A stretch of DNA of 64,000 nt, from contig CALJIF010000041.1 in NCBI GenBank assembly GCA_937974275.1, positions 41,012-105,011 of the forward strand. Reading direction: 5' to 3'. Source of the DNA: an uncultured Flavobacteriales bacterium. GTDB taxonomy: Bacteria > Bacteroidota > Bacteroidia > Palsa-965. This document shows positions 34,174 to 43,197 of this stretch, piece after piece. Position 1 is the stretch's first letter. Every line of letters begins with the position of its first letter. Below the pieces are notes generated by a model. It was not told where the DNA came from and did no database searches. It saw only the letters and a program-made list of their open reading frames with translations. The position numbers and the translations under genes are program-made.

Positions 34174-35373
34174 ATGCCGAAGATTTCCTCAAAAGCAGGT
34201 AACATGCCTGCCTCTCCAATCCGTAAACTCGTTCCATTCGCGGAAAAAGCGAAAAAAGAAGGCAAAAAAATCTATCACCTGAATATTGGGCAACCGGACA
34301 TCGAAACTCCGGAAGTGATGTTAAATGCAATTAAGAACTCACCTGTTCGTGTGATCGAATATTCACATTCGGCAGGAAACGAAAGCTATCGCATAAAACT
34401 GGCGGAGTATTACCGTAAATTCAAAATGCCGGTTAATACAGAAGACATCATTATAACCACAGGTGGTTCTGAAGCGATTGAAATTGCAATGATGACATGC
34501 TTCAATCCCGGTGATGAAATTATTATCCCGGAACCATTTTACGCCAATTACAATGGATTTTCTTGTGCGGCAGATCTTGTTATTAAGCCTGTTCGATCCT
34601 ACATCGAAAGCGGATTTGCTTTGCCTCCGATAGCAGAATTTGAAAAATTAATCACGTCAAAAACACGTGGTATCATGATCTGTAATCCCGGCAATCCGAC
34701 AGGTTACCTTTACAGCAAGGAAGAGTTGGAACAGCTGAAAACATTAGTTCAGAAATACGATCTTTTTTTGTTGTCCGACGAAGTGTATCGTGAGTTTTGT
34801 TATGATGGGAAACAATATACTTCGGTGCTTCACCTGGAAGGAATTGAGAACAATACGATTCTCCTCGATTCTATTTCTAAACGCTATAGCGCCTGTGGAG
34901 CCCGAATTGGCGCCATGATTTCAAAGAACAAAGAAGTGATGGCAGCTGCCATGAAATTCGCGCAAGCTCGATTATCTCCTCCAACTTTTGGCCAAATCGG
35001 TGCAGAAGCTGCATTAAACACACCGGACTCGTATTTCACGGAAGTAATCAACGAATACACCGCACGTCGTGATTATTTGATTGATGCACTCAATGCTATG
35101 CCGGGCGTTTTTTGCCCTAAACCTAGCGGCGCATTTTATTGCATAGCTCGCCTACCTATCGACAACGCAGATAAATTCTGCCAATGGATGTTGGAATCGT
35201 TCAGCCATAACAATGGCACAGTGATGATGGCTCCCGCAACCGGATTCTATTCTACACCGGGAGCAGGTCACAACGAAGTTCGCCTGGCATACGTACTTAA
35301 GAAAAGTGACCTCGAAGCAGCAATATCTTGTTTGGCGGAAGGATTAAAGCAATACCCCGGCAAGACGAACTAG
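34174..35373 (+). CDS. PLP-dependent aminotransferase, class I (aspartate/aromatic type)
   Basis: 399 residues. Fold-type I features are 'HLNIGQPDIETPEVM' near the N terminus, 'TGGSEAIEIAMMTCFNPGDE', 'ICNPGNPTGYLYSKEEL', 'LLSDEVYREFCYDG', and the PLP lysine in 'LDSISKRYSACGARIGAMIS' (S-x-S-K-R-x7-G-x-R-x-G type). The closing Arg that binds the substrate carboxylate is in 'NEVRLAYVL'. It is cytosolic and transfers amino groups between 2-oxoglutarate and amino acids; the exact pair (Asp, Tyr/Phe, Ala or kynurenine) cannot be told from sequence. GATCTTTG at 34146-34153 is a near -7 box. A strong terminator follows. Confidence 0.9.
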   Translation: MPKISSKAGNMPASPIRKLVPFAEKAKKEGKKIYHLNIGQPDIETPEVMLNAIKNSPVRVIEYSHSAGNESYRIKLAEYYRKFKMPVNTEDIIITTGGSEAIEIAMMTCFNPGDEIIIPEPFYANYNGFSCAADLVIKPVRSYIESGFALPPIAEFEKLITSKTRGIMICNPGNPTGYLYSKEELEQLKTLVQKYDLFLLSDEVYREFCYDGKQYTSVLHLEGIENNTILLDSISKRYSACGARIGAMISKNKEVMAAAMKFAQARLSPPTFGQIGAEAALNTPDSYFTEVINEYTARRDYLIDALNAMPGVFCPKPSGAFYCIARLPIDNADKFCQWMLESFSHNNGTVMMAPATGFYSTPGAGHNEVRLAYVLKKSDLEAAISCLAEGLKQYPGKTN

Positions 35374-35396
35374 GATGCTCATTCGCTCAAAGTTGT

Positions 35397-35428
35397 AACG
35401 CGACCATATCGATGGTCGCGTTTTTTTT
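35397..35428 (+). terminator. Rho-independent terminator
   Basis: 11-bp perfect stem (AACGCGACCAT / ATGGTCGCGTT), loop ATCG, T8 tract. It follows the aminotransferase gene. Confidence 0.93.
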
Positions 35429-35499
35429 GAACAATTACTAAAGCGAGTTGGCGGTGTGAAAGATTGTTCTAAATTGCAGTACACATTTAACCCAATCCT

Positions 35500-36000
35500 A
35501 TGTACAAAAAAAACCTCTCAGCAGCGGCTTTGGCGTTGTGCATTACTGCGTTTTCGCAGGCACAATCAATTGCCCCAAGCGTCATTTCGAGTGGTGGTGA
35601 ATTCTTTTCGAATTCTTCCGGTATGATAGAATGGACCGTTGGTGAACCGATGATTGAAACGTACTCTGCGAGTGGTTTCTTTATCACTCAAGGTTTTCAT
35701 CAGCCCGAGGATGTTAACTCTTCAATTGGAGAGACCGGCATTCCCGTAAACGCGTCCGTTTATCCTAACCCCACCACTGACTTTGTCAACATTCAATTTG
35801 GAGAAGACGTATCCGGTCTTTTCGTAATTGATGTTTACAATGCTCTCGGTCAGCGTATGCAGACCGAACAATTTTCGGCTTCTTCATCAGGCAGAACTCA
35901 AATTAACCTAAGCGGTTACGCTACCGGAGTGTATTTCATTCAGGTACGTGCTGTAAATGGTAAGGCAAACACCACATTCAAAATCACTAAAAATTCTTAA
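35500..36000 (+). CDS. Small T9SS-exported protein paired with the collagen-like gene
   Basis: 166 residues. Signal peptide about 1-22 (ends 'CITAFSQAQ'). A short mature region ('SGGEFFSNSSGMIEWTVGEPMIETYSASGFFITQGFHQPE' span, about 25-75) matches the small Bacteroidota domain that often precedes a T9SS tail. The last 80 residues ('ASVYPNPTTDFVNIQFG', 'IDVYNALGQRM', 'YATGVYFIQVRAVNGK') are a clear T9SS type A sorting domain. It ends 12 bp before the collagen-like gene and shares its direction, so the two are probably cotranscribed. Confidence 0.82.
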   Translation: MYKKNLSAAALALCITAFSQAQSIAPSVISSGGEFFSNSSGMIEWTVGEPMIETYSASGFFITQGFHQPEDVNSSIGETGIPVNASVYPNPTTDFVNIQFGEDVSGLFVIDVYNALGQRMQTEQFSASSSGRTQINLSGYATGVYFIQVRAVNGKANTTFKITKNS

Positions 36001-36012
36001 CCCATCCACTTT

Positions 36013-37926
36013 ATGAAAAAAGTATATACACTGGTTGCTGCGTTGATGTTAGCCTGGGGCGTTTATGCTCAGGCACCAGCCAGTATCAAGTACCAGGGTG
36101 TAGCTCGTAACTCAACTGGAGCACCAATTGCTAACGGCACAATCACGGTACAATTTGATATTCACAGCGGTTCTGCTTCAGGCCCTGTAGTATGGACAGA
36201 AACTCACACAGGTGTTACAACCAACCAGTTTGGTTTGTTCAACATCAACATGGGTTCGATCACCGCAGGTTTAGATACTGTATTCTCTGCAGGTCAGGAA
36301 TTTTTGGAAGTATCCGTTGACTTCGGTACAGGTTTAACTTCCATGGGAACTTCACAGTTCTTATCAGTTCCTTATGCATTGTACGCACAAAACTCAGCGA
36401 ATCCGGGTCCACAAGGTCCTGCAGGTCCACAAGGTCCTTCAGGTGATCCTGGCGTTGCAGGTCCAACTGGTCCTTCAGGTGATCCGGGCTTGACAGGTCC
36501 AACAGGTCCTCAGGGCGATCCGGGAATTGCAGGTCCGACAGGTGCAACAGGTGACACAGGTCCTACAGGAGCAGTTGGCGCAACAGGTGATATCGGACCA
36601 ACAGGAGCGCAAGGTCCTATTGGATTAACAGGTGCAACGGGTCCGCAAGGAGCTAACGGGGCGACCGGGGCAACCGGTGCAGCTGGAGCTAACGGAGCAA
36701 CCGGTCCGGTTGGTCCTACAGGTTTAACAGGTGCTGCGGGTCCTGCAGGTCCTACCGGTGCTAATGGAGCTAACGGTGCAACGGGTGCTACAGGAGCTAC
36801 AGGTGTTACAGGTCCAACAGGCCCGGGCGGCGTAACAGGAACAACAGGTTACCATCCTAAGTTCCTTTCGGCTAACACACTTGGTAACTCTATCATGCAA
36901 GAGAACACGAATGGTAACATTGGTGTTAATATTTCACCACTAATCCAGTATCGCATGTACGTTTATTCTCAACAATTGACAGCAAACGGTGATGGACAAA
37001 CTACATTGTTTGGCTATCGTACGCGCGACTCCCAAAACGACGGAACAGGTTATGCGCAGTCTGTAGCAAACGACGCTACTCGCGGATTCAACTTCTGGGG
37101 TGACCTCTATACATTTGGCGTTGGTGGTTGGAACTATAACGACTACACTCGTTGCGGTGGTACATTAGGTGCCGAAGTTTCAGGAACCTATTGGGGCTCT
37201 ATGGGCTACAGAAGTTCAGGATTGCTGAATTATGGTGTTTATGGAACGTCTGCTTACGCTAACGGTGGTGGTCGCATGGCGAACGGCAACTTCAATGGTA
37301 TTGGTGGCGCATTCTACGGCGATATGATGGGTGGTTGGGTTCGCGGTGATATCGCAGGTTTAACTACTATGGGTTCTATGTATGCTGCTTTGAACGTAGG
37401 TAACACATACAACTACGGTTACCATGCAGATCTTGTGAACACAGGTGCTGCTATCACTCCTGCTTACGCGGTTACTTCTACTACTGTAAAAGTATACGAC
37501 GACGGTTCCGCTCAATTGAACAACGGCACTATTCGTGTAAACTTTACTCCTGAATACGCTGCATTAATTAAAGGAAACGGTAAGCCGACTATTACTGTTA
37601 CTCCACAGGGTCAGTGCAACGGTTTGTACATTGTTTCTGTTGACGAAAACGGTTTCAACGTAGCTGAATTGAATAACGGTTCATCTAATGTTGAATTCTC
37701 TTGGATCGCTGTTGGTAAGCGTGTTGACGCTGCACAGAACAGCACTCCTGAGCAGTTGACAAACCGTAACTTCGCTGAAAACATTCAGGGTGTTATGTTC
37801 AATGAAGGTAACACTTCACAGTCCGGAACTCCAATGTTCTGGAATGGTACTAGCTTCCAGTTCACTCCTGCTCCTGTTGCTCCGAAAGGGCCAAAAATTG
37901 AGCCGGGCGTAGCTCCTAGAAACTAA
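36013..37926 (+). CDS. Secreted collagen-like triple-helix protein
   Basis: 637 residues. Signal peptide about 1-19 (ends 'WGVYAQ'). A globular N-terminal domain (about 20-130, 'IKYQGVARNSTGAPIANGTI', 'QFGLFNINMGSITAGLD') is followed by about 50 uninterrupted G-x-y triplets from Gly132 to about 283, rich in GPT/GPQ/GAT/GAN. The C-terminal 350 residues are Gly/Asn/Tyr-rich and fibre-like, with no T9SS tail or catalytic motif. Pro in x and Thr in y suit bacterial triple helices that lack hydroxyproline. The layout resembles phage-tail-fibre-type or surface adhesin proteins. The tract is internally repetitive at DNA level. A strong terminator follows. Confidence 0.88.
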   Translation: MKKVYTLVAALMLAWGVYAQAPASIKYQGVARNSTGAPIANGTITVQFDIHSGSASGPVVWTETHTGVTTNQFGLFNINMGSITAGLDTVFSAGQEFLEVSVDFGTGLTSMGTSQFLSVPYALYAQNSANPGPQGPAGPQGPSGDPGVAGPTGPSGDPGLTGPTGPQGDPGIAGPTGATGDTGPTGAVGATGDIGPTGAQGPIGLTGATGPQGANGATGATGAAGANGATGPVGPTGLTGAAGPAGPTGANGANGATGATGATGVTGPTGPGGVTGTTGYHPKFLSANTLGNSIMQENTNGNIGVNISPLIQYRMYVYSQQLTANGDGQTTLFGYRTRDSQNDGTGYAQSVANDATRGFNFWGDLYTFGVGGWNYNDYTRCGGTLGAEVSGTYWGSMGYRSSGLLNYGVYGTSAYANGGGRMANGNFNGIGGAFYGDMMGGWVRGDIAGLTTMGSMYAALNVGNTYNYGYHADLVNTGAAITPAYAVTSTTVKVYDDGSAQLNNGTIRVNFTPEYAALIKGNGKPTITVTPQGQCNGLYIVSVDENGFNVAELNNGSSNVEFSWIAVGKRVDAAQNSTPEQLTNRNFAENIQGVMFNEGNTSQSGTPMFWNGTSFQFTPAPVAPKGPKIEPGVAPRN

Positions 37927-37939
37927 TACAGTCTTTTTT

Positions 37940-37979
37940 AAAACAAAGCCTATCCGTTGCAGGATAGGCTTTGTTTTTA
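37940..37979 (+). terminator. Rho-independent terminator of the collagen gene
   Basis: A perfect 16-bp stem (AAAACAAAGCCTATCC / GGATAGGCTTTGTTTT), 6-nt loop, T-tract. One of the strongest hairpins in the window. Confidence 0.93.
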
Positions 37980-38079
37980 TATGCAAGCAAAACGCATTTG
38001 TAAGATTATTAGTCTTACAAATCACAATGGCGATAATTGCATGACATTAACAATGCATCACGGCACTACTTTTGCTCTC

Positions 38080-38087
38080 TACCTTTG
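38080..38087 (+). promoter_or_regulatory. -7 promoter box of the M28 peptidase gene
   Basis: TACCTTTG, perfect TAnnTTTG, 20 bp before ATG 38108. Confidence 0.55.
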
Positions 38088-38107
38088 TCTCATTTAGGAC
38101 GCAATCA

Positions 38108-39028
38108 ATGAAGCAACTTATTCTTTTTATTTCTGCTTGCATTGCTCAAATCTGCACAGGTCAATCTGTTGCACCAACCGTTAGCACCTCATACTTCCAA
38201 TATGTCGTACAAACTCTTGCGCATGATTCAATGCAAGGTCGCTTACCGGGAACACATGAGGAAAAAGTTGCAGCGAATTTCATCGCACAAGAATTTCAAA
38301 AGGCCGGTTGCGCTCCTGTAAAAGAGAATCAATGGCTATTCCCCTTCACCTATGTAAACCCGGACACCGCTCTCGTTCAATCAGCAGGAAATGTAATTGG
38401 TAAAATAGAAACCAAACATAAAAAGTGCATCGTTGTATCTGCTCATTATGACCATATCGGTTACGGCAAATTCCACTCCAAGGATCCGTTCTCCAGAAAA
38501 ATTCATAACGGAGCAGATGATAATGCCAGCGGTGTTGCCATGATGTTAGGACTCGCGGCTTATTGTAAAACCAAAATCGACCAACTTCAGTATGACGTCA
38601 TCTTTGTCGCATTCTCCGGAGAAGAAGATGGTCTTTGGGGTGCACTAGCATTACTACAGCAAAATATCATTGATACGTCAACAATTGTTGCAAACATTAA
38701 TTTGGACATGGTAGGTCGCTTAGATATACTAACGCCTATTTTGGAAATTCAAACCAAACACGCAGGTTCCTGTATTTTCCAAGTTGCACAAACAGTTAAG
38801 TCGGATAAATTCAAAACAATTGTTGCGGAAGACAAAGTGCGCTTCGGCTCAGACCATGCTATTTTTAATGAAAACAGGATTCCTGCGATACTCGTTTCTA
38901 CCGGACTTGGCAGTCACTACCACCGCCCCAGCGATGATGCCGCGACCATCAACTATAGCGGCATGATGGCTATCGCTGCGGAAATTCAAAAACTTATTCT
39001 AAACGGAGAACTACTCCGTTGTCAGTAA
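38108..39028 (+). CDS. Secreted M28-family zinc aminopeptidase
   Basis: 306 residues from ATG 38108, where the signal peptide begins (about 1-19, ends 'QICTGQ'); an earlier in-frame start at 38072 is upstream of the promoter. The zinc ligands are visible in order: 'SAHYDHIGYG' (His, Asp), 'NGADDNASGVAM' (bridging Asp), 'FSGEEDGLWG' (catalytic Glu-Glu), 'INLDMVGRL' (Asp) and 'SHYHRPSDDAATINY' (His). M28 enzymes release N-terminal amino acids or glutamate. It is exported to the periplasm or beyond. The 3' end overlaps the convergent T9SS gene by 7 bp. Confidence 0.9.
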   Translation: MKQLILFISACIAQICTGQSVAPTVSTSYFQYVVQTLAHDSMQGRLPGTHEEKVAANFIAQEFQKAGCAPVKENQWLFPFTYVNPDTALVQSAGNVIGKIETKHKKCIVVSAHYDHIGYGKFHSKDPFSRKIHNGADDNASGVAMMLGLAAYCKTKIDQLQYDVIFVAFSGEEDGLWGALALLQQNIIDTSTIVANINLDMVGRLDILTPILEIQTKHAGSCIFQVAQTVKSDKFKTIVAEDKVRFGSDHAIFNENRIPAILVSTGLGSHYHRPSDDAATINYSGMMAIAAEIQKLILNGELLRCQ

Positions 39029-40593
39029 ACAATAATTTGTTTAGACTTTCGGGAAGTACCTGTATTCAGGCTAATCGTATAGGTGCCCGCAGGCATATCT
39101 GCAGTCGCAATTTCCATACGATACATTCCTGCACCTTGAGCTCCTCTATTCCACTCTTTAACCAAACGCCCATTTTGATCAAACAGTTGTAATACTACCG
39201 AACTATTCTGAGGAATGAAATAACTCACATTAACAGGAGTATTACCCGCTGTCGGAACAGGGTAAGGATCGTATAACTGAGGTGTTCGAATAATGTTCTG
39301 ATAGGCGTTTTGTTGAACAGAATTCAATACTACGCTATCAATAATTATATTTTCATCACCTGCCTGATAAGGCAAATACGCGTAATAGATCACCATCATT
39401 TCATCATCCGTAGCTTCGCCCGCAGTAACCAATTGCGGAGGATTATTCGGATTGTTCGGATTATTCGCAGTGTTGTCGTAATACGCACTTGCATAAACCA
39501 CGCTGTTTCCGGGAATCACGACAGGCTGCCGGTAAGTGTAAAATCCTTGCCAGTGAAAATTCCAATCAGGAATACTGATCAATGGTATGGTATCTCCGGA
39601 TGGATCTACAGCCCATGACCAAATCGACTTACCGATCAAATGCATGTGCGGAGCAACACTTATCAATGTTAAAGGTGAAGAGACAGCCACCTGCGCGTTA
39701 AACGTACGCGTTGTATTCGCAGGAATAACAAGAGGTCCATTGGTTAATGATGTGGTGTGATTGATAGCCGGCGCTAAAGTCACATTACGAACTACTCCGC
39801 TTGAAAAAGTAAATCGCACATGAGTACTGTCGGTCTGATTAAACGTACCGGACGGATAATGAATTTGCATAATGATGTAACTGTTCGCTTCCAGTTTGAT
39901 ACCCATATTTGGCGGCAGTTCATAAACACCTTGACCAGGAACCCAACCCGCTATAAGTGTTGCAGTATTTGAACCTACACCACCAAAACTGGTATACCCC
40001 GGCCCCGGATCATTATTATCCAATGTCACGCAAGTATTCTGCACATCCTGATACACGAGCACGTGGTGTACAATCGGTCTGTTTCCCGGAACAACTTCAA
40101 CTTTAGTTATGTATTCATCTTGCGTAATACCTGATGGTACAACAAAACAACGGTACAAATCTGTGGCAGTATTCACGGTGTACGTTTGCATTTGAGCAGA
40201 CAAATCCGGATTCGTAATAGCTGGTCCTGCTGTATAAGTTGGCGCCGGCGGAGCATTCGCAATGTTTCCCGATGGAAATCCTGCAGTTACCCAATTATCA
40301 ATCGTTGTTATTTCCTGCTGTGTTAAAGCTCGTTCATGGGCAAATCTGGTATATGCGGTATCAGGAGGCCATGGCGGCATTCTGCGCATAGTTACCGCAT
40401 TCTGAATATTTGGTGCAACATTAGCTGCATCGTTATAGGTAATCAATGAAAATGGTGCAATACCGCCCGGATGGTGACAATTGGTACATTTCCCGTAAAG
40501 AATATTCGCCACATCATCTGCCCATGTCGGACTCTGAGCATCTACAGTAGAAGCAATAGTTGCAAGAACAGCAACGAGTAAAAACTTTTTCAT
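39022..40593 (-). CDS. T9SS protein with cytochrome c and copper-monooxygenase-like domains
   Basis: 523 residues. Signal peptide about 1-19. A short cytochrome c-like domain has the haem site 'CTNCHHPGG' (C-x2-C-H, about 36-40) and a possible axial Met in 'RRMPPWPPD'. The middle resembles PHM/DBM type II copper monooxygenases: 'RPIVHHVLVYQDV' (His-His copper site), 'MQIHY' and 'APHMHLIGKSIW' (Met ligand region). The end is a T9SS type A sorting domain ('QLFDQNGRLVKEW', 'MPAGTYTISLNTG'). Such fusions couple electron entry by haem to a copper site outside the cell. Substrate unknown. TAACTTGT with TTTG 20 bp upstream is a weak promoter candidate at about 40604-40638. Confidence 0.85.
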   Translation of the reverse strand: MKKFLLVAVLATIASTVDAQSPTWADDVANILYGKCTNCHHPGGIAPFSLITYNDAANVAPNIQNAVTMRRMPPWPPDTAYTRFAHERALTQQEITTIDNWVTAGFPSGNIANAPPAPTYTAGPAITNPDLSAQMQTYTVNTATDLYRCFVVPSGITQDEYITKVEVVPGNRPIVHHVLVYQDVQNTCVTLDNNDPGPGYTSFGGVGSNTATLIAGWVPGQGVYELPPNMGIKLEANSYIIMQIHYPSGTFNQTDSTHVRFTFSSGVVRNVTLAPAINHTTSLTNGPLVIPANTTRTFNAQVAVSSPLTLISVAPHMHLIGKSIWSWAVDPSGDTIPLISIPDWNFHWQGFYTYRQPVVIPGNSVVYASAYYDNTANNPNNPNNPPQLVTAGEATDDEMMVIYYAYLPYQAGDENIIIDSVVLNSVQQNAYQNIIRTPQLYDPYPVPTAGNTPVNVSYFIPQNSSVVLQLFDQNGRLVKEWNRGAQGAGMYRMEIATADMPAGTYTISLNTGTSRKSKQIIVY

Positions 40594-40654
40594 AGGTTGA
40601 ATTTGAATACAAGTTACCGTATTTGCTAGTTGGACGCAAACCGAAGCGAATGGT

Positions 40655-41866
40655 TTAATTGAAATCCGGATACAGGAGATATTTTACACGAATATCACGA
40701 AACGCTGACAACCCTGGCTGCCACGATGCCCTGATTTGCTCTTCTGTTTTACCCGAAATAACCTGGTTCCGTAAATTGGAAGTGCCTGCAAGCTTATCGA
40801 AGAAATTATTAAAAAATTCACCTTTCGTCTTCAATTGGTTGTAACTCGCAATCAGCCAATACAAGTACAACGATTTGTAATCTTTGATATACAACAAACC
40901 AAATTCTCGTAAATCATATCCATTACACAATTGTCCTTCGTACAACGGTTTTTTCGCCCCGGGTTTTGGTAGTGGTGTAAATGAAAAATGTGTGCCCTGT
41001 AATTGCGGATGACCAAACATCTGAAAAGGCGCATCTGTCCCTCGCCCAACGCTTACAATAGTACCCTCAAACAAACACAAAGACGGATACAAATACACAC
41101 TGCTCATGTTCGGCAAATTGGGAGAGGGTTTTATCGGCAATTGATACAAATCATCATGAGTATAATTAATACATGTAATCACTTTCAAATCACACTTCAC
41201 ACCTCCTGTTAACCACTTTTCGCCATTCACCATTTGTGCATATTCGCCAACTGTCATTCCGTGAACAATTGGAACCGGATGCAGCCCGACGAAAGACTTG
41301 AACGCCGGCTCAAGTATTGGTCCATCCAGGTAATGTCCGTTTGGATTGGGACGATCCAACACAATCATTCTTACGTTATGCTCGGCGCAGGCTTCCATTA
41401 CATAAGTCATGGTGGAGATGTACGTGTAAAAACGAACTCCTACATCTTGAATATCGAATAACACGACATCAATCCCTTTCATATCCTTTGCCGTAGGTTT
41501 GCGATGATCACCATACAACGAAATCACAGGTAGCCCGGTGCGTTGATCTTTTCCTGAACCTATTTCTTCACCGTTATCTGCTGTACCGCGAAATCCGTGC
41601 TCGGGAGAAAATATTTTCACCACTTTAATCTTCCTAGACAATAACGTGTCCACTAAATGCGTAGTACCAACAAACGAAGTATGATTAGCAACAATCGCCA
41701 CACGCTTACCGCTTAATTCGGATAGATATTGATCAAAACGAGCTGCACCGACAGTAATATCTTTATCTGTTTTCTCCGCATTTTGCTTGGCTCGGATTAA
41801 AACTTGCGCCGGCAGCTGACTCATCTGCACAACAACCAGTAAGAAGCAAAATAGCACTCGCATCAT
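40655..41866 (-). CDS. namZ: Exo-beta-N-acetylmuramidase (NamZ, DUF1343)
   Basis: 403 residues with a signal peptide (about 1-21, 'CFLLVVVQMSQLPAQ'). DUF1343 blocks are plain: 'RVAIVANHTSFVG', 'VVKIFSPEHGFRGTADNGE', 'SLYGDHRKPTAKDM', 'VVLFDIQDVGVRFYTYISTM' and 'VLDRPNPNGHYLDGPIL'. The Glu-His in 'SPEHGFRG' and the Asp-rich 'FDIQDVG' match the proposed active site of NamZ. NamZ removes terminal MurNAc from peptidoglycan fragments and works in cell-wall recycling in Bacteroidota. It is exported to the periplasm. Divergent from the permease gene with 64 bp between start codons. Confidence 0.87.
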   Translation of the reverse strand: MMRVLFCFLLVVVQMSQLPAQVLIRAKQNAEKTDKDITVGAARFDQYLSELSGKRVAIVANHTSFVGTTHLVDTLLSRKIKVVKIFSPEHGFRGTADNGEEIGSGKDQRTGLPVISLYGDHRKPTAKDMKGIDVVLFDIQDVGVRFYTYISTMTYVMEACAEHNVRMIVLDRPNPNGHYLDGPILEPAFKSFVGLHPVPIVHGMTVGEYAQMVNGEKWLTGGVKCDLKVITCINYTHDDLYQLPIKPSPNLPNMSSVYLYPSLCLFEGTIVSVGRGTDAPFQMFGHPQLQGTHFSFTPLPKPGAKKPLYEGQLCNGYDLREFGLLYIKDYKSLYLYWLIASYNQLKTKGEFFNNFFDKLAGTSNLRNQVISGKTEEQIRASWQPGLSAFRDIRVKYLLYPDFN

Positions 41867-41917
41867 GACGTGAATGTAGCAAGAATTGTGCTATTCTTTT
41901 AGTCCGGGATTTACACG

Positions 41918-41925
41918 TATTTTTG
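41918..41925 (+). promoter_or_regulatory. -7 promoter box of the permease gene
   Basis: TATTTTTG, perfect TAnnTTTG, ends 5 bp before ATG 41931. Confidence 0.55.
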
Positions 41926-41930
41926 AAGCA

Positions 41931-43163
41931 ATGGCAAAATCCGGTTTCGAACAATTGATCGCCTCGCGAATGCTGCTGCAAAAGGACGGTGAAGGACGTA
42001 TGTCCAAACCGATTCTGCGTGTGGCCGTTGTCGGTATAGCTATTGGCATCGCTGTAATGATACTTACGTTGGGCGTCATGACCGGCTTTCAGAATGAAGT
42101 GCGTCAAAAAGTGATTGGCTTTGGGTCGCACATTCAAATAACAGGAATTGACACCAACGAATCTTTCGAAAACGACTCACTCAATCGCAATCAACCTTCC
42201 GTAACCGCAGTTAATGCTGTTCCGGGTGTGCGGCATGTGCAGGTTTTTGCAACAAAAGCCGGCATCATGAAAAATAAAGAACAGCTCTTAGGTGTTGTTC
42301 TAAAGGGCGTAGACTCCGATTTCGACTGGAGTTTCTTTAAAGAAAAAATGGTGGAAGGTAAAATCCTGTCAACTCCTGACTCATTGAATGAAGTGATTGT
42401 TTCTAAAACTATCGCCAATAAAATGCAGCTGCAGTTGAACGATAAATTCAGAATGTTCTTCCTGCGCAACAATGAAACCAAGCAACGTTTATTCAAAGTT
42501 GTCGGTATTTATGAAACAGGTTTATATGATGGCTTTGACGATCGTTTTCTCATTTGTCATTTACGACAAGTCCAAAAACTGAATAACTGGGACAGTGTCC
42601 ATGTCGGCGGCTTTGAAGTATTGGTTGATAATTACAATGCGCTGCAGCCTGTAACTGAATCAATACGTGAAACTTTGGATTATGATTTGGATGCGATCAA
42701 TATCAGAGAACTTACTCCACAAATATTTTCATGGCTGGATATTTTAGATACTAATGCAATGATCATTATTGTGCTCATGTTATTTGTTAGTATGATTAAC
42801 ATGATCAGCGCGTTAATTATTTTAATTCTGGATCGCACCAACATGATTGGGATACTAAAAGCAATGGGCGCCGGTAATAAAGCGATCATGCGAATTTTTA
42901 TGCGACAAGCTGTACGCCTTATTGGAATTGGATTATTGTGGGGTAATATGGTTGGCATTGCGTTCGGCTTTCTACAAAACAAATTTGGACTCATTCAGCT
43001 GGATGAACGGTCATATTATGTCGATCACGTCCCGGTAGACTTTGTGGCATGGCAACTAATTACACTTAACCTCGCAACTCTGGTGCTATGTACATTGGCG
43101 CTGATCATTCCTGCACTCATCGTAACACGAATTTCTCCTGTTAAGGCGATACGTTTTAGCTAA
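41931..43163 (+). CDS. ABC transporter permease, LolC/LolE-FtsX type
   Basis: 410 residues from ATG 41931; the TTG at 41886 lies upstream of the -7 box. One N-terminal transmembrane helix (about 27-50, 'VVGIAIGIAVMILTLGVMTGF') is followed by a long periplasmic domain (about 55-270) and three C-terminal helices ('AMIIIVLMLFVSMINMISALI', 'LIGIGLLWGNMVGIAFGF', 'LNLATLVLCTLALIIPALIV'). This MacB/FtsX layout and 'ILILDRTNMIGILKAMGAGN' are typical. LolC/E proteins extract lipoproteins from the inner membrane. No ATPase gene is adjacent, so its partner must be encoded elsewhere. The downstream enzyme has its own promoter. Confidence 0.88.
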   Translation: MAKSGFEQLIASRMLLQKDGEGRMSKPILRVAVVGIAIGIAVMILTLGVMTGFQNEVRQKVIGFGSHIQITGIDTNESFENDSLNRNQPSVTAVNAVPGVRHVQVFATKAGIMKNKEQLLGVVLKGVDSDFDWSFFKEKMVEGKILSTPDSLNEVIVSKTIANKMQLQLNDKFRMFFLRNNETKQRLFKVVGIYETGLYDGFDDRFLICHLRQVQKLNNWDSVHVGGFEVLVDNYNALQPVTESIRETLDYDLDAINIRELTPQIFSWLDILDTNAMIIIVLMLFVSMINMISALIILILDRTNMIGILKAMGAGNKAIMRIFMRQAVRLIGIGLLWGNMVGIAFGFLQNKFGLIQLDERSYYVDHVPVDFVAWQLITLNLATLVLCTLALIIPALIVTRISPVKAIRFS

Positions 43164-43170
43164 AAGCCGT

Positions 43171-43178
43171 TACTTTTG
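43171..43178 (+). promoter_or_regulatory. -7 promoter box of the cystathionine beta-synthase-like gene
   Basis: TACTTTTG, perfect TAnnTTTG, 8 bp after the preceding stop codon and 19 bp before GTG 43198. Confidence 0.55.
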
Positions 43179-43197
43179 TCCTCTAATCCAAACTACC

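Noticed and set aside
36260..36547. Minus-strand Leu/Asp-rich frame in the collagen tract
   Set aside because: A shadow of the repetitive G-x-y codons.
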